Shown here: positions 7,469-12,988 of the stretch, piece after piece | How the letters are laid out: the number at the start of each line of letters is the position of its first letter | Position numbering within the stretch: the first letter of the stretch is position 1 | From: JAGLTZ01 sp023135015 | GTDB taxonomy: Bacteria; Blakebacterota; Blakebacteria; Blakebacterales; Blakebacteraceae | Length of the DNA: 12,988 nucleotides | Reading direction: 5' to 3' | Assembly: GCA_030631625.1 (NCBI GenBank) | Contig: DAOVKT010000065.1 | Coordinates: 1 to 12,988, forward strand | Notes under the pieces: model-generated | What the model saw: only the letters and a program-made list of their open reading frames with translations | Database searches by the model: none | What the model was told of the DNA's origin: nothing | Position numbers and translations under genes: made by a program

Positions 7469-7494
7469 AAGGGGAAGGCGGCGGCCTTCCCCTT
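7469..7494 (-). promoter_or_regulatory. Perfect 11-bp hairpin between the tRNA and tilS
   Basis: In the transcript AAGGGGAAGGC and GCCTTCCCCTT pair perfectly around a CGCC loop. Only TCC follows, with no uridine tract, so it is not a textbook intrinsic terminator. It lies between the tRNA 3' end and the tilS ribosome binding site (7454-7459). It could be a partial terminator or attenuator, or a boundary protecting the mRNA 5' end after tRNA processing. A second, weaker stem (ACCCC/GGGGT, 7505-7522) sits just after the tRNA. Confidence 0.55.
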
Positions 7495-7529
7495 GGGCTT
7501 TCTGACCCCCGCATAAAGGGGTTTGAATG

Positions 7530-7606
7530 TGGTGGCGGTGCAGGGACTCGAACCCCGGACACGGGGATTATGATTCCCCTGCTCTAACCAGCTGAGCTAC
7601 ACCGCC
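7530..7606 (-). tRNA. tRNA-CAU, most likely elongator tRNA-Met
   Basis: A full cloverleaf folds from GGCGGTG (acceptor 1-7) to CACCGCC, A73 and an encoded CCA (7530-7532). The D-stem is GCTC/GAGC with GG in the loop. The anticodon stem GGGGA/TCCCC encloses loop ATCATAA, giving anticodon CAT. The T-stem is CGGGG/CCCTG with loop TTCGAGT. The body resembles elongator tRNA-Met. A tRNA-Ile2 (CAU), the TilS substrate, is less likely because the G4-C69 and G5-C68 acceptor pairs and G29-C41 stem pair differ from the E. coli Ile2 identity pairs (C4-G69, C5-G68, C29-G41). It is not an initiator, since the first acceptor pair G1-C72 is intact. A promoter lies directly upstream and tilS directly downstream on the same strand. 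Confidence 0.92.
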
Positions 7607-7615
7607 AAACGCCCA

Positions 7616-7644
7616 AATATCGCCCTCCCCGGTTCGACAGTCAA
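7616..7644 (-). promoter_or_regulatory. Sigma70-like promoter for the tRNA (and probably the tilS-cdaA operon)
   Basis: In the minus-strand sense TTGACT (7639-7644; 5 of 6 matches to TTGACA) is followed by a 17-base spacer and GATATT (7616-7621; 4 of 6 matches to TATAAT). Transcription would begin just before the tRNA 5' end at 7606, as expected for a tRNA promoter. No comparable promoter was seen between the tRNA and tilS, so it may drive the whole downstream operon. Confidence 0.6.
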
Positions 7645-7696
7645 CCGACACCAGTCTACGACGAAACCCCCCTCAGGGAACCCCTCCTGGCGGTAA

Positions 7697-8998
7697 CTAT
7701 GCAGGTAGCCCGTTCTTTATCACATCCTCCATCGCATTGGTGAACATGTCAATTTCGCGCGGTGTTGTATAGACGTTCGGTGTGATCCGCAGCGCCCTGA
7801 TATCCTTGTGGCCGATCGCTATGCAGTGGATCCGGTACTTGTTCCAGAGATGGCTCACGAGCGCCGCCGGTTCTATACCTTCGATCCCCACCGTCGCCAC
7901 CCCCACCGACTCTGTCGGATCGAGGTTGCACCGCAGGTAGACGCGGTCGTGCCGGGTGAGCCTCTCGGCCCATCGCAGCTTCAGGTAGTGTAGCCGGGCC
8001 GCCTTCCGCTGGGCGCCGATGGCGTGGTAGAAGACCAGCGCTTCGTTGATCGCGTTGATGTTGGCCGCCGGATGGGTGCCTATCTCCTCGAACTTGCGGA
8101 TGTTGTCCGCCTTGGGGTCGGCCGCTGCCATCAGGGGCCAGTGGTCCTTGATCCGGTCCCTTTTTACGAAGAGGAAACCGGTGCCTATCGGGGCCGTCAG
8201 CCACTTGTGCAGGCTGGTGCCGTAGTAGTCGCAGTCCAGATCCCTCATCTTGAATACCGTCTGGCCGAAGGCGTGGGCTCCGTCCACAAGCACCGGGATA
8301 CCCCGGCGGTGGGCGATATCGCACACCTCCCTCACCGGATAGATCTGGCCGGTGATGTTCACCATATGGCACATCAGGATAGCTCTGGTGCGCGGCGTGA
8401 TGTTCTGCTCAAAGTGCCTTGCGAGCTCCAGCTTGTTCCCGGGGGGCGTCGGGACAGGGAACTGGCAGAGCTTAATCCCGTCGCGCAGCTCCCTCTGGCG
8501 CCACGTGGTGATCATCCTCGGGTAGTCCTGGTCGGTGGTGATCACCTCGTCGCCCGGCTCGAATTCGAGGCCGAACTGGGCTATCTCCATCGCCTCGCTG
8601 GCGTTGCGGGTGATAGCCATCTCCTCTGGGTCGCATCCGACTGTCTCAGCCAGCCTCCGGCGCACCATCTCTTTGCCCGGACTCAGGTATCTCCACATCC
8701 AGAGTGAAGGGGTCATGTTCTGCACGTCGAGGTAGCGCTTGAACGCCTCGTGTACCACGGCCGGGCTGGGGCACACACCTCCGTTGTTGAGGTTTATTAT
8801 GCTGCGGTCGATCTGGAAAGCCTGCTGGATCTGCCCCCAGAAAAGCTCGTCCCGGGCCGCCTCCTCGGGAGGAACACCCTCCATGTCGCGGGAGGCGGCC
8901 AGTATCCGTTCCAGCCCACCGGAGGAGAGTGTCGCAGCAGCGGAGAGACCGCCGACCTTCATGGTTCTGTCTAGGAATGCACGGCGAGAGAAGGACAT
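7697..8998 (-). CDS. Tat-exported class V aminotransferase-fold PLP enzyme
   Basis: This is a fold-type I PLP enzyme of the class V aminotransferase / isopenicillin-N epimerase (CefD-like) group, 433 residues. The N-terminus SFSRRAFLDR followed by a short hydrophobic, Ala/Gly/Ser-rich stretch (15-28) is a twin-arginine signal, so folded, cofactor-loaded enzyme should cross to the periplasm. The likely PLP site is visible: LNNGGVCPSP (70-79), RNASEA (131-136), VDGAHAFGQ with D239 and H242, and the Schiff-base lysine K265 in SLHKW. RALRITPNVYTT (401-412) carries the usual carboxylate-binding Arg. Substrate and reaction cannot be told: epimerase, desulfurase-like lyase and aminotransferase activities all occur in the group. 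The start is secured by GGAGGT (9003-9008) four bases upstream of the ATG. The tRNA promoter begins about 50 bases after the stop, so this gene seems separate from the tilS operon. Confidence 0.85.
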   Translation of the reverse strand: MSFSRRAFLDRTMKVGGLSAAATLSSGGLERILAASRDMEGVPPEEAARDELFWGQIQQAFQIDRSIINLNNGGVCPSPAVVHEAFKRYLDVQNMTPSLWMWRYLSPGKEMVRRRLAETVGCDPEEMAITRNASEAMEIAQFGLEFEPGDEVITTDQDYPRMITTWRQRELRDGIKLCQFPVPTPPGNKLELARHFEQNITPRTRAILMCHMVNITGQIYPVREVCDIAHRRGIPVLVDGAHAFGQTVFKMRDLDCDYYGTSLHKWLTAPIGTGFLFVKRDRIKDHWPLMAAADPKADNIRKFEEIGTHPAANINAINEALVFYHAIGAQRKAARLHYLKLRWAERLTRHDRVYLRCNLDPTESVGVATVGIEGIEPAALVSHLWNKYRIHCIAIGHKDIRALRITPNVYTTPREIDMFTNAMEDVIKNGLPA

Positions 8999-9002
8999 GT
9001 AG

Positions 9003-9008
9003 ACCTCC
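9003..9008 (-). promoter_or_regulatory. Strong Shine-Dalgarno of the aminotransferase-fold gene
   Basis: GGAGGT followed by CTAC and ATG at 8998. It is one of the strongest ribosome binding sites in the window and confirms that the twin-arginine N-terminus is translated. Confidence 0.8.
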
Positions 9009-9075
9009 GTTCGTTATTAGGAGCCTGTCGGAGAAAAGGTCAGTCGTAGAGTTGTCGTCGAATGCGGCGAGTCTA

Positions 9076-9107
9076 CCCCGCCTCGCGGGGCTTACTCAAG
9101 AGGCGGG
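9076..9107 (-). promoter_or_regulatory. Overlapping GC-rich inverted repeats between two genes
   Basis: CCCCGC-GAG-GCGGGG (9076-9090) can form a tight hairpin. Its GAGGCGGG arm (plus-strand cccgcctc at 9077-9084) can instead pair with CCCGCCTC (plus-strand gaggcggg at 9100-9107) just after the stop of the 129-residue gene. The two foldings exclude each other. No uridine tract follows, so this is either an imperfect terminator of the upstream gene or a leader structure of the aminotransferase-fold gene. The rest of the 110-base gap holds only that gene's ribosome binding site and no convincing promoter. Confidence 0.45.
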
Positions 9108-9110
9108 ATG

Positions 9111-9500
9111 CTATTCCCGGAAAATGGTGCGGCTCAGGATATCCATCTCCCCGGCCAGCCAGTCGGTGGTCGCCCGCGAATCCTCGACGAGGCGCCGGAC
9201 GGTGATCGGCGTAAGCAGGCTGTGCAGGAAAGTCTGCATCAGCGACCAGACCAGGCGGTGCTCCTCGGGGTCTTCAGCCATGTTGTCGGCCATAATTTTC
9301 AGGTGGGGCAGCAGTTCCTCGCGGTTTTCGAAGAAGATCACGAGCAGGTGGTAGCGGAAGGATGTGGTTAATTCGCGGGTCTTCCTGTGGCACAGGTAGT
9401 AGGCACGGGGACCGCGCAGCGGCTCCGATTCCCGCACCACCTCGAGTACGGTGTTGACGCAGACCTTCACGAAATTGGCCGGGTCGTATATGTCATTCAT
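9111..9500 (-). CDS. Unrecognised 129-residue protein
   Basis: I do not recognise this family. The ORF runs from ATG 9498-9500 to TAG at 9111-9113. An in-frame TGA lies just upstream (9507-9509), so no longer start is possible. Codons are biased to G or C at third positions like the neighbouring genes, which supports real coding. The protein looks soluble and almost wholly helical, with no signal peptide, membrane segment or conserved metal motif. Landmarks are the YYLCHRKTRELTTSFRYH stretch (about 34-51), which is rich in aromatic and basic residues, an acidic EDPEEH (75-80), and two cysteines (14, 37). The ribosome binding site is weak (GGA 9 bases before ATG); a better GGGAGG lies too far upstream. 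It sits 48 bases after the GHL10 glycosidase gene and could be the last gene of the serS operon. Confidence 0.7.
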   Translation of the reverse strand: MNDIYDPANFVKVCVNTVLEVVRESEPLRGPRAYYLCHRKTRELTTSFRYHLLVIFFENREELLPHLKIMADNMAEDPEEHRLVWSLMQTFLHSLLTPITVRRLVEDSRATTDWLAGEMDILSRTIFRE

Positions 9501-9548
9501 GACGGTTCATCCGCAGGTGGCCGTTCCTCCCAGACAATGAAGGCCGCA

Positions 9549-10802
9549 TCATATCACAAATGAGAGCAGAATTGCAGTCCTCGTTAGTGCACGAAGCAGG
9601 CGAGGGTCCACCCGGACGATCTCGGCGCCGCCCTCGCCCGCCTGCAGGGCCGAAGCCTGCCGGGCCTCAGCGAAACTGCCCCCGAGCAGAGTCTCCATGT
9701 AGGAGTAAAGATTGCCGTAGCGCGATCCGAGCCAGCCAAGGCGGTCTACATCCTCCATGCTGAACAACACATGTCCCTTTATGCCGGCCAGGATGCTCTC
9801 CTGCACCTGGGCCGCCGCCGCAACCGGATCATCGGGCATCTCGCCCAGGTTGATACCAGCCGCGATCCGCCCGGCCGGCAGCACTTCCCGGTAGCTGTTC
9901 ATCATACTCACAAATTCGGCGGGCGACGGCGTATACATCATCGGGATAACATAATCGAGTGCGCCGCTTTCGGTCCAGGCGACCGGATCCTGGGCGAATA
10001 TGCCCACCGCCCGGTTGTAGCGGTTCACTATAGCCGCGGTCAGGATCAGGCCCGGACGGCGGGCGCGTGCGGCCTCGGAGATCCGCTTCAGCATTCCGGT
10101 TATCTCATCAGCCTGCCACTTCATGTAGGAGCGGTTCACGCTTTCACGCAGGAACCTCCCGCGGCTGACGGCATCGTATGAATAGTCGTGATCGGGAAGG
10201 CGGATATAGTCGAAGTGGACACCATCCACCTGGTAGTGATCAATGATATCCATTACAACCGCCTGGATATGCTCCTGCACCTCGGGGTTGGCCGGGCTCG
10301 CCGAGACGTAGCCGAATCGGTTCCCGAGCCTCTGTGTGAAACCGACCATGTTGACCATCATCCAACCGGGGTGTTGCAGATAGATATGCTCTGGCTGCGT
10401 GCGGGGAGGCGGAGTCCTTCCACTCCACATCGGGAATGTGTTTATCCAGGCATGCAGCCGCAGCCCACGGACGTGCGCCTCGCGGATTGCCACCTCGAGT
10501 GGGTCCCAGCCGGGGTCGCGCCCCAGCCCACCTGCCAGCTCCTCCCCCCATGGCTCGAGGTTCGATCGGTAGAAGGCGTCCCCCCTGCCACGAACCTGGA
10601 AAAATACATCGGTCATGCCGAAGTCTGCGGCGCGCGACAGCAGGGCGGTGACATCCCCGGACGTGCTGTACTCCCACCTCGTAACCCAGAGACCCCTCAC
10701 CACATCAAAGACATCCTGCGCGCCTGCCGGCCGGGTGAGCGCTACAACGGCAAGGAGCCCCAACCGGAGGGCGGCGGCTCGAGGCCGGCCCGACCTCATC
10801 AC
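9549..10802 (-). CDS. Secreted GHL10-family (DigH/YddW-like) glycosidase
   Basis: A 417-residue member of the GHL10 / DUF187 glycosyl-hydrolase-like family, which has a TIM-barrel fold. E. coli DigH (YddW), a relative, acts on denuded peptidoglycan glycans at the divisome, so a cell-wall role is plausible. A Sec signal peptide is visible: Arg-rich start, hydrophobic LGLLAVVAL (14-22), then PAGA|QD with cleavage near residue 28. No lipobox Cys follows. Family signatures are RGLWVTRW (36-43), FQVRGRGDAFY (68-78), LHAWINTF (116-123), VDGVHFDYIRLP (192-203) with the acidic D198 (and D193), and MMYTP (288-292). The chain ends in a hydrophobic stretch (405-417). The GTG start at 10802 overlaps the dtd stop by 4 bases with GGAG 8 bases upstream; the adjacent ATG at 10799 is an equally coupled alternative. 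Confidence 0.87.
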   Translation of the reverse strand: MMRSGRPRAAALRLGLLAVVALTRPAGAQDVFDVVRGLWVTRWEYSTSGDVTALLSRAADFGMTDVFFQVRGRGDAFYRSNLEPWGEELAGGLGRDPGWDPLEVAIREAHVRGLRLHAWINTFPMWSGRTPPPRTQPEHIYLQHPGWMMVNMVGFTQRLGNRFGYVSASPANPEVQEHIQAVVMDIIDHYQVDGVHFDYIRLPDHDYSYDAVSRGRFLRESVNRSYMKWQADEITGMLKRISEAARARRPGLILTAAIVNRYNRAVGIFAQDPVAWTESGALDYVIPMMYTPSPAEFVSMMNSYREVLPAGRIAAGINLGEMPDDPVAAAAQVQESILAGIKGHVLFSMEDVDRLGWLGSRYGNLYSYMETLLGGSFAEARQASALQAGEGGAEIVRVDPRLLRALTRTAILLSFVI

Positions 10803-11242
10803 TCAGGTGTCTCCACCATCAGGGTAACGGGGCCGTCGTTGACAAGCTCCACCTCCATCCGCTCTCCGAAGCTCCCCCTCTCCACACCGACGCCCTGCTC
10901 CAGCAGCTTTTCGCAGAAGAGCTGGAACAGCCTGAGCGCATCCTCAGGCGCCGCAGCATCAGTGTAGGAGGGCCGACGACCCTTTCGGGAATCGGCGTAG
11001 AGGGTGAACTGCGGGACCACCAGCGCCCCGCCCCCCGTCTCCAGCAGTGACCTGTTGAGCTGGCCTTCCTCATCGTCGAAAATCCGCAGCCGGGCACACT
11101 TTGCTGCCAGCCATTCGGCATCCGCTTCGCCGTCCCCCATGCCCACACCGAGCAGGATCAGCATACCCGGCCCTATCGCCCCGACCATCTCACCCGCCAC
11201 GCTCACCTCGGCCCTCTTCACTCTCTGGATCAGGGCCCTCAT
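10799..11242 (-). CDS. dtd: D-aminoacyl-tRNA deacylase DTD
   Basis: DTD hydrolyses D-amino acids (and Gly mischarged on tRNA-Ala) from tRNA, a chiral proofreading step after aminoacylation. The 147 residues span the full family length, from MRALIQRVKRAEVSV to NDGPVTLMVET. The cross-subunit Gly-cisPro motif NxPxT is present as NDGPVT (135-140). The other signature, normally SQFTL, reads PQFTL (77-81), with the following YADSRKGRRPSY conserved. The Ser-to-Pro change is unusual; proline at this place is typical of the PQATL motif in the related ATD family. Overall similarity and the intact NDGPVT still favour DTD. The ATG overlaps the histidine-kinase stop by 4 bases (ATGA), and its own stop overlaps the glycosidase start, so three genes are translationally coupled. 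Confidence 0.95.
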   Translation of the reverse strand: MRALIQRVKRAEVSVAGEMVGAIGPGMLILLGVGMGDGEADAEWLAAKCARLRIFDDEEGQLNRSLLETGGGALVVPQFTLYADSRKGRRPSYTDAAAPEDALRLFQLFCEKLLEQGVGVERGSFGERMEVELVNDGPVTLMVETPE

Positions 11243-12486
11243 TTATTTCCCTCACCGGCGGCAGGCAGCACCGCCTCGAAAATACTTCCCTCCCCAGGCC
11301 GGCTCCGAACCAGGTTGAGCCTGCCACCATACTCCTCCACCAGCCTCCTCGCCAGCGCCAGCCCGAGACCCCAGCCGCGCCGCTTTCGGCTGAAACCCGC
11401 ATCGAATATGCGGCGCTGGTCCGCCGGCGCTATCCCCTCACCCGTATCCTCCACCCTCAGAACGACCTGCTCACCATTCATGGAGGCCTTAACTCGCACG
11501 CGGATCTCCCCGGGTTTTCCCCCCAGCGCATCGAGCGAGTTCTTGAGCAGGTTCTCCACCACCCATTCGAGAAGCTCCCCCTGTCCCCACACATGTGCCG
11601 ATGGAAGGTAATCCTCTACAAACGTCACCGACGCCCCCAGTTGGGGCGCCCTGCCACGCATATACTCAACGACGTGTCGTGCCACATCCGCCAGGTCCAC
11701 CGGTACCGCACCCGCACGACCCCCGATCTTGGCGAACCGGCTGGTGACACGGGCCAGCCGGTCCACGTCCTCCTCCATCGCCGAGACTATCTTATAGATA
11801 TCGGGTTCCTCCCCGGCGCCCGCAGCCGCACCGGGGGTGGCCTCTACGCGTTCGCTCAGCAGCTTCATCCAGCCCTGCAGGCTGGAAAGAGGGGTTCCGA
11901 ACTGGTGGGCGCTCTCCCGCGCCACCCCCACCCAGACGAGGCTCCTCTGCCTGGCCAGGCCGACCTGCAGCGACCACCAGACGAGCAGGAGCACGATGGT
12001 GAGCAGACCCAGCTGGATGTATGGCAGGATGCGCAGGCGGCGCACCGAGGGAGGATCGCCGTAGTGGAAGATCTGGGGTGCGCCCGGCGCCTCGAGCGGA
12101 ATCGGCTCGAACTGCCTGTCGAAGGCCCTCGCCCGCTCCGCGATACGATCCAGGGCGCGGGCATCGATACTGTCCGCCCCGGCGCCCACACCCCTCCAGG
12201 CGAGCGGTGTGCCGAAAGTATCGGTTACGACATAAGGGAAGTCGTACTGTGCTATCATCCGGCTGAATGCGATATCGAGCTGTGAGCTCGAAGCCGTCGT
12301 GTCGGTCGCCACGAAACTTATCAGTTCCGCGTACGAGCGGGTGAAGCTGCGGGTCTGGTGACGCAGTCGTTCGATCTGGCGGTTGCTGTATGCCAGGCTC
12401 ACCGCGACTGCGGCTGCGGCCATCAACAGCGCCAGCGCCTGACGCCAGAAGGTTTTACCGCTTCTCCCCGAGCTACTCCCGGCCAT
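11239..12486 (-). CDS. Two-transmembrane sensor histidine kinase
   Basis: A membrane sensor kinase of 415 residues. TM1 lies at about 14-34 and TM2 at about 155-172, enclosing a periplasmic sensor region of roughly 120 residues that includes FPYVVTDTFGTPLAWRGVG (83-101), reminiscent of a PAS/Cache-like fold. No clear HAMP domain follows; a short linker leads to the H-box ESAHQFGTPLSSLQGW, with phospho-acceptor H194. The catalytic domain has N-box ENLLKNSLDALGG (311-323; N312, N316), G1 box EDTGEGIAP (346-354) and G2 box GWGLGLALARRLVEEYGG (371-388). All required residues are present, so an active kinase is expected. No response regulator is encoded in the window, so the partner and signal are unknown. 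The gene starts 14 bases inside the serS 3' end and its stop overlaps dtd, embedding it in a tRNA-charging operon. Confidence 0.92.
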   Translation of the reverse strand: MAGSSSGRSGKTFWRQALALLMAAAAVAVSLAYSNRQIERLRHQTRSFTRSYAELISFVATDTTASSSQLDIAFSRMIAQYDFPYVVTDTFGTPLAWRGVGAGADSIDARALDRIAERARAFDRQFEPIPLEAPGAPQIFHYGDPPSVRRLRILPYIQLGLLTIVLLLVWWSLQVGLARQRSLVWVGVARESAHQFGTPLSSLQGWMKLLSERVEATPGAAAGAGEEPDIYKIVSAMEEDVDRLARVTSRFAKIGGRAGAVPVDLADVARHVVEYMRGRAPQLGASVTFVEDYLPSAHVWGQGELLEWVVENLLKNSLDALGGKPGEIRVRVKASMNGEQVVLRVEDTGEGIAPADQRRIFDAGFSRKRRGWGLGLALARRLVEEYGGRLNLVRSRPGEGSIFEAVLPAAGEGNK

Positions 12487-12988
12487 TGTTCACAGGGCTG
12501 AGCAGCGATGTCCCTCCCATGTAGGGACGCAGCGGCTCAGGTACGATGACGCTGCCCTCGTCGGTCTGATACGACTCGAGAAGCGCGACAAGGAGCCGTG
12601 GCACCGCCACCCCGCTCGCATTCATGGTATGGACGTAGGCGACCCTTCCGTCAGAGCTGCGGCGGTAGCGGATATCCGCCCTCCGAGCCTGGAAGTCGCC
12701 GAAATTGCTGCACGATGAGACCTCGAGCCACCGCTTCGAAGCGGGCGCCCACAGCTCAAGGTCGTAGCACCTCTGGGATGCGAAGGAGAGATCTCCCGTA
12801 CACAGCTCTACCACCCGGTAGTGGAGGCCCAGGCGTTCGAGTATTTCGCGGGCGTGCCCCAGCATAAGTTGGTGCTCCTGGCCGCTGGTCTCGGGCGTGC
12901 AGAAGCGTACCAGCTCGACCTTGTCGAACTGATGGACCCGGAAGAGACCGCGCGTATCGGCGCCGTGGGCTCCCGCCTCACGCCTGAA
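12473..12988 (-). CDS. serS: Seryl-tRNA synthetase, C-terminal part
   Basis: SerRS attaches serine to tRNA-Ser (and to tRNA-Sec). The window holds the last 171 codons; the frame is open to the right edge, so the gene's 5' half, with the long coiled-coil tRNA-binding arm, lies outside. Class II motif 2 is visible at the edge (FRREAGAHGADTRGLFRVHQFDKVEL), and the ETSGQEH and VVELCTGDLSFAS stretches follow. Then come the LEVSSCSNFGDFQARR segment and motif 3 (MNASGVAVPRLLVALLES), ending in VPEPLRPYMGG. Motif 3 differs slightly from the usual NGSGLAVGRT (N-A-S-G, and Pro before the conserved Arg). An internal Met at 12865 is not the start, because conserved motif 2 lies upstream of it. The TAG stop falls 14 bases inside the histidine-kinase gene. 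Confidence 0.97.
   Translation of the reverse strand, partial: FRREAGAHGADTRGLFRVHQFDKVELVRFCTPETSGQEHQLMLGHAREILERLGLHYRVVELCTGDLSFASQRCYDLELWAPASKRWLEVSSCSNFGDFQARRADIRYRRSSDGRVAYVHTMNASGVAVPRLLVALLESYQTDEGSVIVPEPLRPYMGGTSLLSPVNNGRE

Noticed and set aside
7449..7562. Longer tilS starts at ATG 7514 or at the frame limit 7562
   Set aside because: They have no good ribosome binding site, the 7562 version begins inside the tRNA, and the added Pro/Arg-rich residues have no counterpart in TilS. GTG 7448 has GAGGAG at proper distance.
7645..7696. Terminator after the aminotransferase-fold gene
   Set aside because: G-rich and C-rich runs occur, but no stable stem followed by a T-tract could be drawn.
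9009..9050. Promoter for the aminotransferase-fold gene (CTGACC, 18 bases, TAATAA)
   Set aside because: Only 4 of 6 and about 3 of 6 consensus matches, and the implied start would fall almost on the ribosome binding site.
11101..12285. 394-residue plus-strand ORF
   Set aside because: It is antisense to the histidine kinase and dtd, both with complete family motifs. The translation is Pro/Arg/His-rich and resembles nothing known.
12473..12865. Short ORF starting at an internal Met as an independent gene
   Set aside because: The frame continues open to the window edge and encodes SerRS motif 2 upstream of that Met, so it is the 3' part of serS.
1..12988. Mobile element, defence island or prophage
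   Set aside because: Every sizeable gene but one belongs to a known housekeeping or envelope family. No transposase, integrase, terminal repeats or attachment site next to the tRNA was seen.

Overview
The window looks like chromosomal housekeeping DNA from a GC-rich, Gram-negative bacterium. The best guess is a member of the FCB superphylum, such as a Gemmatimonadota-, Latescibacterota- or Bacteroidota-related lineage. Three things point there: a lipid A diphosphatase of the Bacteroidota-like type (GDLFDFWFEY and HHGDG signatures), a folP-cdaA pair, and Tat and Sec signal peptides implying a periplasm. The lineage is inferred from family resemblance only. No phage, transposase, CRISPR array or rRNA is visible.

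Region by region. (1) Bases 1-735 (+) hold an lpxH-type metallophosphoesterase cut by the window edge. It converges on the next operon. (2) Bases 778-7606 (-) form one compact unit, transcribed right to left: tRNA-CAU, tilS, hpt, ftsH, folE, folP, cdaA. From hpt to cdaA the genes overlap by 4 bases or are 2 bases apart, so translational coupling is likely. A good sigma70-like promoter lies just before the tRNA. (3) Bases 7697-9500 (-) hold a Tat-exported class V aminotransferase-fold protein and an unrecognised 129-residue protein, separated by about 110 bases with a GC-rich hairpin. (4) Bases 9549-12988 (-) form a second compact unit: serS (cut by the window edge), a two-membrane-segment sensor histidine kinase, dtd, and a secreted GHL10/DigH-like glycosidase, with overlapping junctions.

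How the genes fit together. The first operon mixes tRNA decoding (tilS next to a CAU tRNA), purine salvage (hpt), membrane proteolysis (ftsH), pterin and folate synthesis (folE, folP) and c-di-AMP synthesis (cdaA). Hpt feeds the GTP pool that FolE consumes, and CdaA uses ATP. The second operon puts seryl-tRNA charging and D-aminoacyl-tRNA proofreading on either side of an envelope sensor kinase and ends in a cell-wall-type hydrolase.

No obviously new defence or mobile system was found. The points most worth a second look are the lysine-rich FtsH tail, whose hexamer repeats form Shine-Dalgarno-like motifs just before folE; a roughly 135-residue N-terminal extension on FolP; tilS and hpt in one frame separated by a single stop; a DTD with PQFTL in place of SQFTL; and the unrecognised 129-residue gene.
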